Assembly (NCBI GenBank): GCA_030643145.1
Contig: DAOWMJ010000029.1
Location: forward strand, 1-13,301
DNA from: Candidatus Latescibacterota bacterium
GTDB lineage: Bacteria > Krumholzibacteriota > Krumholzibacteriia > Krumholzibacteriales > WJIX01
Direction: 5' to 3'
Length of the DNA stretch: 13,301 nucleotides
Shown here: piece after piece, positions 1 to 6,666 of the stretch
How positions within the stretch are numbered: position 1 is the stretch's first letter
Layout: every line of letters begins with the position of its first letter
Notes under the pieces: model-generated
Told to the model about the DNA's origin: nothing
Database searches by the model: none
The model's input: only the letters and a program-made list of their open reading frames with translations
Made by a program: the position numbers and the translations under genes

Positions 1-1
1 T

Positions 2-232
2 GTGATTATTTGCAATCCTCCCTATGGAGTTCGTTCGAAAAATCCCCGGGAGGCAGGCGCGCTGCTTGATGAATTTGGGAAATTTCTAAAGGAACGCTGC
101 AGTGGAGCGGTCGCCTATCTCTATCTTGGGAAGAAGGAACTGCTTAAGGATATCTATCTTCAGTCATCCTGGAAAAAGCCGATCAATAGCGGCGGGTTAA
201 ACGGATATCTTGTAAAATACGAGATCCGTTAG
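2..232 (+). CDS. THUMP/RlmL-type RNA methyltransferase, C-terminal fragment
   Basis: Only the last 76 codons are present; the reading frame runs in from before the window, so the GTG at 2 is an internal codon. The fragment opens with NPPYG (bases 14-28), the motif IV of N6-adenine and N2-guanine methyltransferases, where the Asn-Pro-Pro-Tyr loop contacts the target base. A short acidic/basic helix and a terminal stretch ending NGYLVKYEI follow, resembling the end of the RlmL/YpsC family (23S rRNA m2G methyltransferases with an N-terminal THUMP domain). The family normally has about 370 to 400 residues with the THUMP domain at the N-terminus, so most of the gene lies to the left. Substrate assignment is by family only; other NPPY methyltransferases are possible. 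The stop is TAG at 230-232, and the next gene starts 68 nt later with its own ribosome site. Confidence 0.75.
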   Translation: MIICNPPYGVRSKNPREAGALLDEFGKFLKERCSGAVAYLYLGKKELLKDIYLQSSWKKPINSGGLNGYLVKYEIR

Positions 233-300
233 GAACCGATCCGGCAGTATAAGTAAAACGCTAAAGAAAAAAGACGGATTTTATAAAGAGGTAAGAAATA

Positions 301-1236
301 GTGATAGATGACATTAAACTGATAACCTTCGGGAGACTGGCCAGGGATTTTTATGCGCGAATCAGAGATCGTATAGAGCAGGGAAAGATAGTAATCGATT
401 ATTTCGATAGAATCGATCAAGAAAGACTAAATAAATATAATGCCCTGGCGGCTTTCGATATCCCGCCGGATATGAATATCTCACATATTTCATGGATTCA
501 TTCTTTCGGCGCCGGCGCCGACACCTTTCTTAAAAGGGGTGATCTGAGTAAAAATATCATAATTTCACGAACTGCCGGAAGGCTGGGAGAAAAAATAGCC
601 GAGTATTGCCTGTGTCATATTCTTGCAGGAAAACAAAATCTATATGAGTTGTATTATCAGCAAAAATCCCGAGTGTGGCGGCAAATAATTCCGAAAAGGC
701 TTGAAAAGACAAAAGTTGTCATACTTGGAACAGGGAATATGGGAGGTGAGGTAGCAAGACTTTTGTCTCGGTTCGATATTGAAGTTATCGGTGTTAACAC
801 AGACGGAAGAGATATTCCGAATTTTAATAAAATCTATCCCATTAAGAAGTTTTTTGCCGATCCTCCGAAGATAGATGTTTTGATTTGTACATTACCCTAT
901 ACCCGGCAAAATAATAATCTGCTAACTGAAAAAATCTTCTCGAATTTTAAGAATATTCACTTCATAAATGTAGGGAGAAGTGAGTTGGTAGAAGGGGGAA
1001 CAATAATTGATTCTATCAATAAGGGGTATATCTCAAGAGCGACGTTGGATGTATTCAGTACGGAACCGTTGGCCGCTTCATCAGAATTATGGGAAAATGC
1101 CAGGGTATATATCACTCCGCATCAAGCGGCTATAACTGACGCCGAGGACGTTACAGAGAGTTTCGAAAAAGTTTTTAAGACCATTATAAGCAATAAGAGA
1201 AACGAGCTGTTTGTTGATCTCAGCAAGGGATATTAA
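301..1236 (+). CDS. D-2-hydroxyacid dehydrogenase, NAD(P)-dependent
   Basis: A 311-residue cytoplasmic oxidoreductase that should interconvert a 2-keto acid and a D-2-hydroxy acid with NAD(P)H. The Rossmann glycine motif GTGNMG is at residues 143-148. The family catalytic triad is present as Arg226 (in NVGRSELVEG), Glu255 (in VFSTEPL) and His274 (in ITPHQAA). The N-terminal substrate-binding half (about 1-110) is diverged but keeps a SFGAGAD segment (68-74), where the family usually has a G-A-G-V/T-D motif. Length matches GhrA-type glyoxylate/hydroxypyruvate reductases, which are short for the superfamily. The start is GTG at 301, chosen because AGAGG at 287-291 lies 9 nt upstream. The true substrate cannot be read from sequence. 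Neighbours give no pathway context: the upstream gene is an RNA methyltransferase and the downstream gene, with its own promoter, a dipeptidase. Confidence 0.85.
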   Translation: MIDDIKLITFGRLARDFYARIRDRIEQGKIVIDYFDRIDQERLNKYNALAAFDIPPDMNISHISWIHSFGAGADTFLKRGDLSKNIIISRTAGRLGEKIAEYCLCHILAGKQNLYELYYQQKSRVWRQIIPKRLEKTKVVILGTGNMGGEVARLLSRFDIEVIGVNTDGRDIPNFNKIYPIKKFFADPPKIDVLICTLPYTRQNNNLLTEKIFSNFKNIHFINVGRSELVEGGTIIDSINKGYISRATLDVFSTEPLAASSELWENARVYITPHQAAITDAEDVTESFEKVFKTIISNKRNELFVDLSKGY

Positions 1237-1324
1237 ATTAATCTCGAGATAGTAAGATCTGGTTCCACCCGAAGGTTATCTGTTTCACTTCTTCTATTAA
1301 CTATAACGGAAGAAAGCCGTCACC

Positions 1325-1343
1325 ATCAGCGCCTTAGGCTGAT
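1325..1343 (+). repeat. Small hairpin between two genes
   Basis: ATCAGC (1325-1330) and GCTGAT (1338-1343) form a perfect 6-bp stem with a 7-nt loop. It lies between the dehydrogenase and the dipeptidase promoter. No T-run follows, so it is not a standard intrinsic terminator. It might end transcription weakly or bind a regulator; the role is unknown. Confidence 0.3.
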
Positions 1344-1356
1344 ATGACATTAGGAA

Positions 1357-1386
1357 TTGACAAATCAGCACGCAAAATATTAGCAT
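1357..1386 (+). promoter_or_regulatory. Sigma-70-like promoter for the C69 dipeptidase
   Basis: A perfect -35 box TTGACA (1357-1362) is followed after 18 nt by TAGCAT (1381-1386), matching the -10 consensus at 4 of 6 positions. Transcription would start near 1393, giving a leader of about 50 nt to the ATG at 1446. Whether this organism's main sigma factor uses these boxes is assumed. Confidence 0.45.
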
Positions 1387-1430
1387 CTGGGGGCTGTACA
1401 TTAATTTACAAAGACTAAAAACTGAAATTT

Positions 1431-1437
1431 AAGGAGG
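1431..1437 (+). promoter_or_regulatory. Ribosome binding site deciding the dipeptidase start
   Basis: AAGGAGG is a full anti-16S match. It ends 8 nt before the ATG at 1446 but only 2 nt before the in-frame ATG at 1440, so the second Met is the likely start. Confidence 0.75.
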
Positions 1438-1445
1438 CATTGTTT

Positions 1446-3056
1446 ATGCGAAAAATCATATTTATTATTCTCGTTTCTTTGCTAATCCCCGGATTGCTCG
1501 TTTCAGGTGACAAGAGTGATTGGGAAGGGGGAGTCCCTGAAGGATGTACCTCTATCACAGCCGGCAAAGGGGCTACTGTTGACGGTTCGGTGATTACTTC
1601 GCATACGGACGACAGCCACAAAACGCGTTCCTGGATGGATATCATGCCTGCCGCCAAATACAAAAGGAATGACAAAGTAATAATGTACAAGCGCGCGGCT
1701 GATGATTCATTAGCTATGCCGGCATACAAGCATACTCCCGTGGGAAGTATTCCGCAGATTGAAAAGACGTATGGTTATCTGAATACAGCTTATCCGTGCA
1801 TAAACGAGAAACAGGTAGCTATTGGTGAATCCACATTCGGAGGTAGAAGCGAGCTGCAGTCCGATGAATGTTTAATTGATTGTCAGCGGTTGTGTATGCT
1901 GATGCTACAGAGAGCCGCGAGCGCCCGGGAAGCGATAATAATAGCCGATGAATTGACCAGGAAATATGGCTGGAGCGATGACGGTGAATGTCTGACAATA
2001 TCAGACAAGAGGGAAGTCTGGCATTTCGAGATTGTCGGCCCGGGGAAAGGTAAGACGGGAGCTGTTTGGGCCGCGCAGAGGGTCCCCGACGATCATATCT
2101 CAGTCAATGCAAATGCCAGCCGAATCAGGGAAATCAATCTGAACGACACCGACAACTTTATGGCCTCAGCTAATGTCTACAGCGTTGCCGAGGAGAACGG
2201 CTGGTGGAGTGAGGGCGAGAAATTTGAGTTCTGTTATGTGTATGCTCCGAAAAGCAGGAAATCGATTGCGGGGCGACGCAGAGAGTGGCGTGTGTTTGAT
2301 TTGTTAGCGCCTTCTTTAAAATTAAGCCCCACATCGGAAAATTATCCCTTTTCGGTTAAACCCGACAAGAGGGTCTCCGTTCAGGATATAATTGAAGTCT
2401 TTCAGGATTATTATGAGGGGACCCCCTATGATATGACCCGCAATATAACCGTCACTGATAAGGAAGGGAAAGAAGTGGTATCACCGTTGGCTAATCCATT
2501 TCTACCCTACGATCAATTGGGAATTGACGGTGTTCAGGGCAGTTGGTTTCAAGTTTCTGATGAAGGAGATATTAGGTTTCTTGGCGAACGTACTATCGCG
2601 CGATGGTACACCATGTATGGAACGATCATTCAGTCAAGAGACTGGTTGCCCGATGATGTCGGGGGAGTAGTCTGGCTGGCACAGGATAATATCGCGAGTT
2701 CAATATACATCCCCGTATACTGCGGTGTCTCCGACCTTCCCGAGTCATATAAAACACCCGGAAGACCGGGTGGATATACGAGGAAATCAGCCTGGTGGGC
2801 ATTTAACCGGCTGGGAACACTTACAGCCCAGCGCTGGGGGGACATGCGCCATGACGTGCGCGAATGCTGGGACCCGATTCAAAAAGAATTATTAGATAAT
2901 CAAAAGGGTTTTGAAGAAAAAGCCCTTAAGATTAAGAATATTAAGAAACGTCGCGAGTTTTTGACAAATTACACCGTTAAACAAGGAACGCGGGTGGTGG
3001 AGAAAGCCTGGGATCTCGGCGACTTTCTTTGGACAAAATATGATGAGAAATTCTAA
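1446..3056 (+). CDS. Secreted C69 family dipeptidase (PepD-like Ntn hydrolase)
   Basis: A 536-residue peptidase of family C69, which cleaves dipeptides with broad specificity. The N-terminus (MRKIIFIILVSLLIPGLLVSG) is a clear signal peptide. It is followed by a short pro-segment and then Cys34 in GCTSITAGKGATVDGS, the family's signature, where the Cys becomes the N-terminal nucleophile after autocleavage. Downstream landmarks typical of C69 are IGESTFGGR, KYGWSDDGECLTISD and WAAQRVPDDHISVNAN. The C-terminal third contains a Trp-rich stretch (SAWWAFNRLG) and a helical tail. Secretion suggests periplasmic peptide scavenging or wall turnover, as with other signal-peptide-bearing C69 members in Bacteroidetes-like bacteria, which also run above 500 residues; cytoplasmic Lactobacillus PepD is shorter. 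The start at 1446 rather than 1440 is set by the ribosome site spacing. The gene appears monocistronic. Confidence 0.9.
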   Translation: MRKIIFIILVSLLIPGLLVSGDKSDWEGGVPEGCTSITAGKGATVDGSVITSHTDDSHKTRSWMDIMPAAKYKRNDKVIMYKRAADDSLAMPAYKHTPVGSIPQIEKTYGYLNTAYPCINEKQVAIGESTFGGRSELQSDECLIDCQRLCMLMLQRAASAREAIIIADELTRKYGWSDDGECLTISDKREVWHFEIVGPGKGKTGAVWAAQRVPDDHISVNANASRIREINLNDTDNFMASANVYSVAEENGWWSEGEKFEFCYVYAPKSRKSIAGRRREWRVFDLLAPSLKLSPTSENYPFSVKPDKRVSVQDIIEVFQDYYEGTPYDMTRNITVTDKEGKEVVSPLANPFLPYDQLGIDGVQGSWFQVSDEGDIRFLGERTIARWYTMYGTIIQSRDWLPDDVGGVVWLAQDNIASSIYIPVYCGVSDLPESYKTPGRPGGYTRKSAWWAFNRLGTLTAQRWGDMRHDVRECWDPIQKELLDNQKGFEEKALKIKNIKKRREFLTNYTVKQGTRVVEKAWDLGDFLWTKYDEKF

Positions 3057-3092
3057 ACAGGGTTAGACATCGCAGGGGGCCAATATTTATTC

Positions 3093-3121
3093 TAGGAAGT
3101 TCCAAAAATCTATGCTATAAT
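3093..3121 (+). promoter_or_regulatory. Extended -10 promoter for the sorting-domain protein
   Basis: TATAAT at 3116-3121 is a perfect -10 box preceded by TG at 3113-3114, giving the extended form TGCTATAAT. The -35 region at 3093-3098 (TAGGAA) is weak, as is usual for extended -10 promoters. Transcription would begin near 3128, leaving a leader of about 48 nt. Confidence 0.5.
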
Positions 3122-3175
3122 ATGTGTGTTGAAAAAGGGTTTTTGTAATTACTCATTAAAGGACGGTTGAGAATA

Positions 3176-4438
3176 ATGAGATGTCCCGCTTACTTTGTTC
3201 TTTTAGCGGTCTTTTTAAATATGGTATGTCTTTCCGGCGACAGTCAAGCTGCGAACAAGGAAACAATCGCGACTGTTCAGGCTTATATCAGCCAGCGTTC
3301 TGTAAGTGTCGATGTGTACGGACACAATGAATCGGGCCTCTTCGAATATTTTAACCTCATTACATTCGACGACACGCAACTTGATTATGTGAGTATAGCA
3401 GCGGATCGCGGCGCTCTCTGGACTGGATACTATCCGACTCATGTGGAAGGTAACAAGATATATGTCCATGGATGGTCCGGTGGATACAGTGATTGTTTAT
3501 CTCCTGATACGAGTGAACCCGGCGCCCCGCTCTTTCACATTAACTTTAATGTTAAATCTACAGCGTCTACAGGGACAGCCGTACTTGAGTTCTTATCAGA
3601 GTTTCCCTGGGACGGACACTGGATAGGCTGTGACTATAATCAGATTACGCCTTCTCCGGAATATTATGACGGAGGCGTGGAGGTTCTCGGACACGCGTGT
3701 TTGCTGACGGCTGGGTGTGACACAACCGGCCCAGGACAGCAGGCTGTCGTGGACGTATACCTGCACAACGATCTGAATGTATTCGAATATTTTTGTCAGC
3801 TTTTGTTCGAGAGCGCAAATGCAGATATCGATTCTATCATTGCTCAGAGGGGCACACTTCATTACGGTAATTATCCTACACACGTTTCCGGTGATACGGT
3901 CTTTGTGCATGGATGGGCTGATGCCGACGAATGTTTCTATGAAGATCATTCAACACCGGGCGCTTCACTCTTCCGAATATTCCTCACTGTTCATGCTAAT
4001 GCTCCAGTTGATTACGTAATACCTCTCAACTTTCTTGATAATGGGCTGTTGTGGAATCACTGGGTCGGCTGCGACCTGACGACTACTGATTCATTTGATG
4101 CAGAGAACGGCTGGTTATACGTTAAGCAAATAACGGACAGCCGAGACATGGAGATACCCTCATCCAATTTTCTCGCCCAGAACTATCCGAATCCATTCAA
4201 CCCTGTAACCCTGATCCGATTCGGAATTGGTGAGGATTCTCCAGTATCGCTTAAAATCTACGATGTTTCAGGGCGCATGGTAAGGGAGCTGGTCAACATC
4301 CGCCTTACCGCGGGCTCCTACAAGATGGCCTGGGACGGCAGGGATTCCGAGGGGCGCGGTGTCACAAGCGGCATCTATTTCTATCGTCTTGAAACGGAGT
4401 TATTTGCCGTAACCCGTAAAATGATCCTTCTGAAATAA
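3176..4438 (+). CDS. Secreted two-repeat protein with C-terminal sorting (FlgD-like) domain
   Basis: A 420-residue exported protein of unknown function. Residues 1-25 are a signal peptide with a likely signal peptidase I site after SQA. Residues about 36-160 and 183-307 are two copies of one beta-rich domain offset by 147. Shared landmarks are FEYF (56-59, 203-206), RG (78-79, 225-226), YPTHV (86-90, 233-237), VHGW (97-100, 244-247), PGA-LF (115-120, 261-266) and HW-GCD (148-153, 295-300). The fold may be cohesin-like, but I do not recognise the family. Residues about 329-420 are a type IX-type sorting / FlgD Ig-like domain, with QNYPNPFNP near its start, a YDVSGRMV strand and a basic end at KMILLK. 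This predicts export to the cell surface. ATG 3176 is preferred over TTG 3167, which would sit only 3 nt after AAAGGA (3158-3163); the 12-nt gap to the ATG is long, so the start is not certain. Confidence 0.8.
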   Translation: MRCPAYFVLLAVFLNMVCLSGDSQAANKETIATVQAYISQRSVSVDVYGHNESGLFEYFNLITFDDTQLDYVSIAADRGALWTGYYPTHVEGNKIYVHGWSGGYSDCLSPDTSEPGAPLFHINFNVKSTASTGTAVLEFLSEFPWDGHWIGCDYNQITPSPEYYDGGVEVLGHACLLTAGCDTTGPGQQAVVDVYLHNDLNVFEYFCQLLFESANADIDSIIAQRGTLHYGNYPTHVSGDTVFVHGWADADECFYEDHSTPGASLFRIFLTVHANAPVDYVIPLNFLDNGLLWNHWVGCDLTTTDSFDAENGWLYVKQITDSRDMEIPSSNFLAQNYPNPFNPVTLIRFGIGEDSPVSLKIYDVSGRMVRELVNIRLTAGSYKMAWDGRDSEGRGVTSGIYFYRLETELFAVTRKMILLK

Positions 4439-4451
4439 TTTTAATCAGAAG
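4427..4451 (+). terminator. Possible weak terminator hairpin
   Basis: CTTCTGA (4427-4433) and TCAGAAG (4445-4451) form a perfect 7-bp stem with an 11-nt AT-rich loop spanning the stop codon of the sorting-domain gene. A T7 run lies at 4471-4477, about 19 nt beyond the stem, too far for a classical intrinsic terminator. The call is tentative. Confidence 0.3.
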
Positions 4452-4478
4452 ATAAATCCAAAAGAGAATATTTTTTTG

Positions 4479-4507
4479 TTGACATACTGTGTGATATATA
4501 GTATATA
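4479..4507 (+). promoter_or_regulatory. Promoter of the padR-HAAS-FmdE-like unit
   Basis: A perfect TTGACA (4479-4484) is separated by 17 nt from TATATA (4502-4507), the best-looking core promoter in the window. Transcription would start near 4514, with the padR ATG at 4548. The spacer and -10 overlap a tandem repeat that could be the PadR operator. Confidence 0.65.
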
Positions 4508-4518
4508 TAGTATAGTAT
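4484..4518 (+). promoter_or_regulatory. Candidate PadR operator with tandem 9-bp repeats
   Basis: ATATATAGT occurs twice head to tail (4494-4502 and 4503-4511), followed by a partial third copy ATAGT (4512-4516). An ATACT at 4484-4488 is the inverse complement of the AGTAT units at 4500-4504, 4509-4513 and 4514-4518, so dyads can form around the -10 box. PadR proteins commonly repress their own promoters at AT-rich dyads. That this is the site is an inference from position. Confidence 0.4.
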
Positions 4519-4530
4519 TGGAGGTAACAG

Positions 4531-4537
4531 AAAGGAG
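4531..4537 (+). promoter_or_regulatory. Ribosome binding site deciding the padR start
   Basis: AAAGGAG lies 10 nt before the ATG at 4548. An in-frame ATG at 4476 would lie inside the T-run and upstream of the -35 box, so it would not be in the transcript. Confidence 0.7.
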
Positions 4538-4547
4538 AATTTATAAG

Positions 4548-4886
4548 ATGCCAATTCAGGATAACAAGATTGAAGCTGAGATGAACAGGGGATTTTTGCA
4601 GGTTATGGTTTTGCTGGCTTTGGAAACTCCTATGTATGGTTATATGATGATCAAGTTTATTGAAGAGGTCGGATATTCTGTTGAAGAAAATACACTCTAT
4701 CCAATGTTAAGAAGGCTTGAAAAAAACAAATGGATAAGCAGCCGCTGGGATGAGGAACATGGCAGGCCGAAAAAGTATTATGAAATCACTGAGGAAGGAA
4801 AACTAATCAGAAAGAAAGTGTTAGCTATCCGGCAGATACAAAATAGAGTAATAACAAAATTATTTAAGGGGGTTAAAAATGGATAA
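4548..4886 (+). CDS. PadR family transcriptional regulator
   Basis: A 112-residue winged-helix DNA-binding repressor of the short PadR subfamily. Family signatures are clear: LLALETPMYGYMMIKFIEE (about 22-40) in the first helices, ENTLYPMLRRLEKNKWI (47-63) as the recognition helix region, and the wing with GRPKKYYEITEEGK (72-85). A short C-terminal helix would mediate dimerisation. The usual length of about 110 residues supports the start at 4548. The stop overlaps the next gene by 8 nt (4879-4886), so the two are almost certainly co-transcribed and translationally coupled. PadR genes followed directly by a HAAS-domain membrane protein are a recurring arrangement, in which the regulator controls its partner. 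The promoter carries tandem repeats suited to autoregulation. The inducing signal is unknown. Confidence 0.92.
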   Translation: MPIQDNKIEAEMNRGFLQVMVLLALETPMYGYMMIKFIEEVGYSVEENTLYPMLRRLEKNKWISSRWDEEHGRPKKYYEITEEGKLIRKKVLAIRQIQNRVITKLFKGVKNG

Positions 4887-5826
4887 AAACTTAAAAGATT
4901 ATTTGGAGGAAATAGATCATTATCTAATTCTGAATGAAGGGAAAAAGGAAATTCTGGCAGAAATTGAGAGCCATATTCTTGAGAAAACTGAAAAAGATTT
5001 TGGGGAAATTTCAGAAGAAAATGTTCAAAAAACAATTAATTTATTCGGATCTGCAAAAGAAGTCGCGGAAAAGTATCTTGACGGTTTCCAGATAATTTCT
5101 CCATCTTTTAAAAATTACCTTTTCAGGTACACCTGGATTTTATTCGCGATTCATTTTTCTTTAAAGATAATATCCTATGCGTTTAACACATCATTTCATC
5201 TTTTGCCTTTTGACCTGTCAATTAAAGTTAACGGGTTAATGCAGTTGCTGGGCGAAGCACCGGTAACCTGGGTATATGATTTCGGTATAATGGCCTTGAT
5301 ATTCTATTTGATTACCCAGAGTGAAAAAGAGACAAATCTTATCTGGCCCCAATTTGTTGTTAGCAAATTTAAAATAAAGACATTGCCTTTAAATGCGCCA
5401 AGCAAAGTAAAAATTGGAATCATGGGGAGTCTTTTGATTATCTCTCTTTTAGTTTATTTTAAATACAACACTCTGTTTTTTAAAACAGTTAATCTCACTG
5501 ATACTCCTGAACCTCTTTTTGAAGCAGTTTTTTCACAATTCATCTCCTTATTAATAATCGGGTTAATTTTCTTTGAGCTAATTTGCACTATTTTCCCCTT
5601 CTTTTTCAAAACATATTGGGTGAATTTGGTTAATAACAGTGTTTATCTGGTAGTAGCTATTTTTCTTCTAAACTATCCTTTTAGGGAGATATTCATTGAC
5701 CCCTCTCTGAATGTCTTAAAACCAATCGGTTCGTGGATTCTGATAGGTACAATAATTATTGTAGGGTTTGATTTTTTTAAAGTTCTGATATCTATAATAA
5801 GAACAAAAAAGAAATGTCTTGATTGA
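4879..5826 (+). CDS. HAAS-domain (DUF1700-like) multi-span membrane protein
   Basis: A 315-residue inner-membrane protein. Residues 1-69 form the cytoplasmic HAAS signalling domain: YLEEIDHYLI, then GKKEILAEIESHILEKTEKD, then NLFGSAKEVAEKYLDGF, the characteristic three-helix pattern found next to PadR regulators. About six hydrophobic segments follow at 82-103, 131-147, 177-195, 218-243, 252-267 and 284-306, with a basic tail (RTKKKC). The domain is thought to couple membrane events to the neighbouring regulator; the membrane part is not a family I recognise. The gene overlaps padR by 8 nt, with AAGGGGG at 4866-4872 as its ribosome site, and is followed after 29 nt by the FmdE-like gene. Base composition is distinctly AT-rich compared with the dipeptidase or kinase genes. 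The family call is firm for the N-terminus; the function is inference. Confidence 0.8.
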   Translation: MDKNLKDYLEEIDHYLILNEGKKEILAEIESHILEKTEKDFGEISEENVQKTINLFGSAKEVAEKYLDGFQIISPSFKNYLFRYTWILFAIHFSLKIISYAFNTSFHLLPFDLSIKVNGLMQLLGEAPVTWVYDFGIMALIFYLITQSEKETNLIWPQFVVSKFKIKTLPLNAPSKVKIGIMGSLLIISLLVYFKYNTLFFKTVNLTDTPEPLFEAVFSQFISLLIIGLIFFELICTIFPFFFKTYWVNLVNNSVYLVVAIFLLNYPFREIFIDPSLNVLKPIGSWILIGTIIIVGFDFFKVLISIIRTKKKCLD

Positions 5827-5855
5827 ATAAAACAGGCATAATAAGGGGGGGAGTT

Positions 5856-6641
5856 ATGAACAAAAGGAGTATTATGAAAAAGTGTTATCGATCAGAAATT
5901 ATTAAAATTATAGCCATCTGCACTTGGAGCTTATTTCTAATTTCAGTATCAGCTACATATTTCGGATGTCAAAAGACAAAAGAGATAGGACCATGGAACG
6001 AAAAATATAATTTCATTTATGATATTCAACCGATCATTTTTCATTATGATCACGGAATCCTTGCGGGAAGCTATCCTCAAAATCAAGAAACTACGGAAGT
6101 AAAATTTAATGATGTATGCAATTATCTGGGACATGTTTGTCTGTGCGGGGCGGGAGGATATAAGATTTCTGAAATAGCAATAAATTCATTAAAAAAGCCT
6201 GAAGAAATTCTTGAGAAGGGCGATTTCATACTGATCAGTAGTAGAGACCATACAGTAAGCGATGTAATTTCCTTTGTCCTGGGGTGCAGCAGAAGAAATG
6301 ACCCTGAGAAAAATCATTATTTTATTAACCCGAATATTGAAGCTCCAAAGAGGGAATATCACTATTTTATAGGCTATACTCTACAAGAAAGAGCGGTTCA
6401 TATTATTTATCGTAAACATTTACTTATTGGAAATGAACTGATGGATAGATTATGGAAAGTTGAGCTGGCCTACGAAGAAAACCCCGCTTCTGTAAATCAA
6501 GCTGATTTTGAATTATATCAAAATACAATGTTCAATATGGTAAAAAACGTTCTGTTAGATCAGAAAGAGGGCCTTTTTGACGTTGAATTGATAGGGTATG
6601 ATGAGTTTCTGTCAATTCTAAAACGATTAAAATCAGAATGA
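5856..6641 (+). CDS. Membrane-anchored FmdE-like domain protein
   Basis: A 261-residue protein with an N-terminal export signal (hydrophobic about 15-35) ending in TYFGC at residue 38. It could be a lipoprotein with a poor lipobox or simply anchored. The core resembles the FmdE/FwdE family, named after a subunit encoded with formylmethanofuran dehydrogenase but widespread as a metal-binding domain. FNDVCNYLGHVCLCGAGGY (84-102) matches the usual HGHLCPG-GY segment, with His93 and Cys95. DHTVSDVISFVLGC (131-144) matches the family's D-x-x-x-D-x(6)-GC segment, with Asp136 and Cys144. The usual Pro after Cys is replaced by Leu-Cys. The end (220-261) is a helical tail. It is last in the padR unit. 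ATG 5856 is preferred over TTG 5823, which lacks a ribosome site; ATG 5874, with AAAAGGAG at 5862-5869, is an alternative. FmdE homology is my reading of motifs, not a search. Confidence 0.6.
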   Translation: MNKRSIMKKCYRSEIIKIIAICTWSLFLISVSATYFGCQKTKEIGPWNEKYNFIYDIQPIIFHYDHGILAGSYPQNQETTEVKFNDVCNYLGHVCLCGAGGYKISEIAINSLKKPEEILEKGDFILISSRDHTVSDVISFVLGCSRRNDPEKNHYFINPNIEAPKREYHYFIGYTLQERAVHIIYRKHLLIGNELMDRLWKVELAYEENPASVNQADFELYQNTMFNMVKNVLLDQKEGLFDVELIGYDEFLSILKRLKSE

Positions 6642-6652
6642 GAAATTGTTAA

Positions 6653-6666
6653 CCGGATTCGTCCGG
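6653..6666 (+). repeat. Hairpin with UUCG tetraloop after the FmdE-like gene
   Basis: CCGGA (6653-6657), TTCG (6658-6661) and TCCGG (6662-6666) form a perfect 5-bp stem closed by a UUCG loop, an exceptionally stable RNA tetraloop, though the closing pair is A-U rather than the optimal C-G. It starts 12 nt past the stop codon. No U-run follows, so it may protect the 3' end or act as a factor-dependent terminator. Confidence 0.45.

Noticed and set aside
1440..1445. Dipeptidase start at the first ATG
   Set aside because: It would lie only 2 nt after AAGGAGG; the ATG at 1446 has the proper 8-nt spacing.
3596..3949. 117-codon open frame on the minus strand
   Set aside because: It lies entirely inside the sorting-domain gene, whose repeat structure proves the plus-strand frame is coding.
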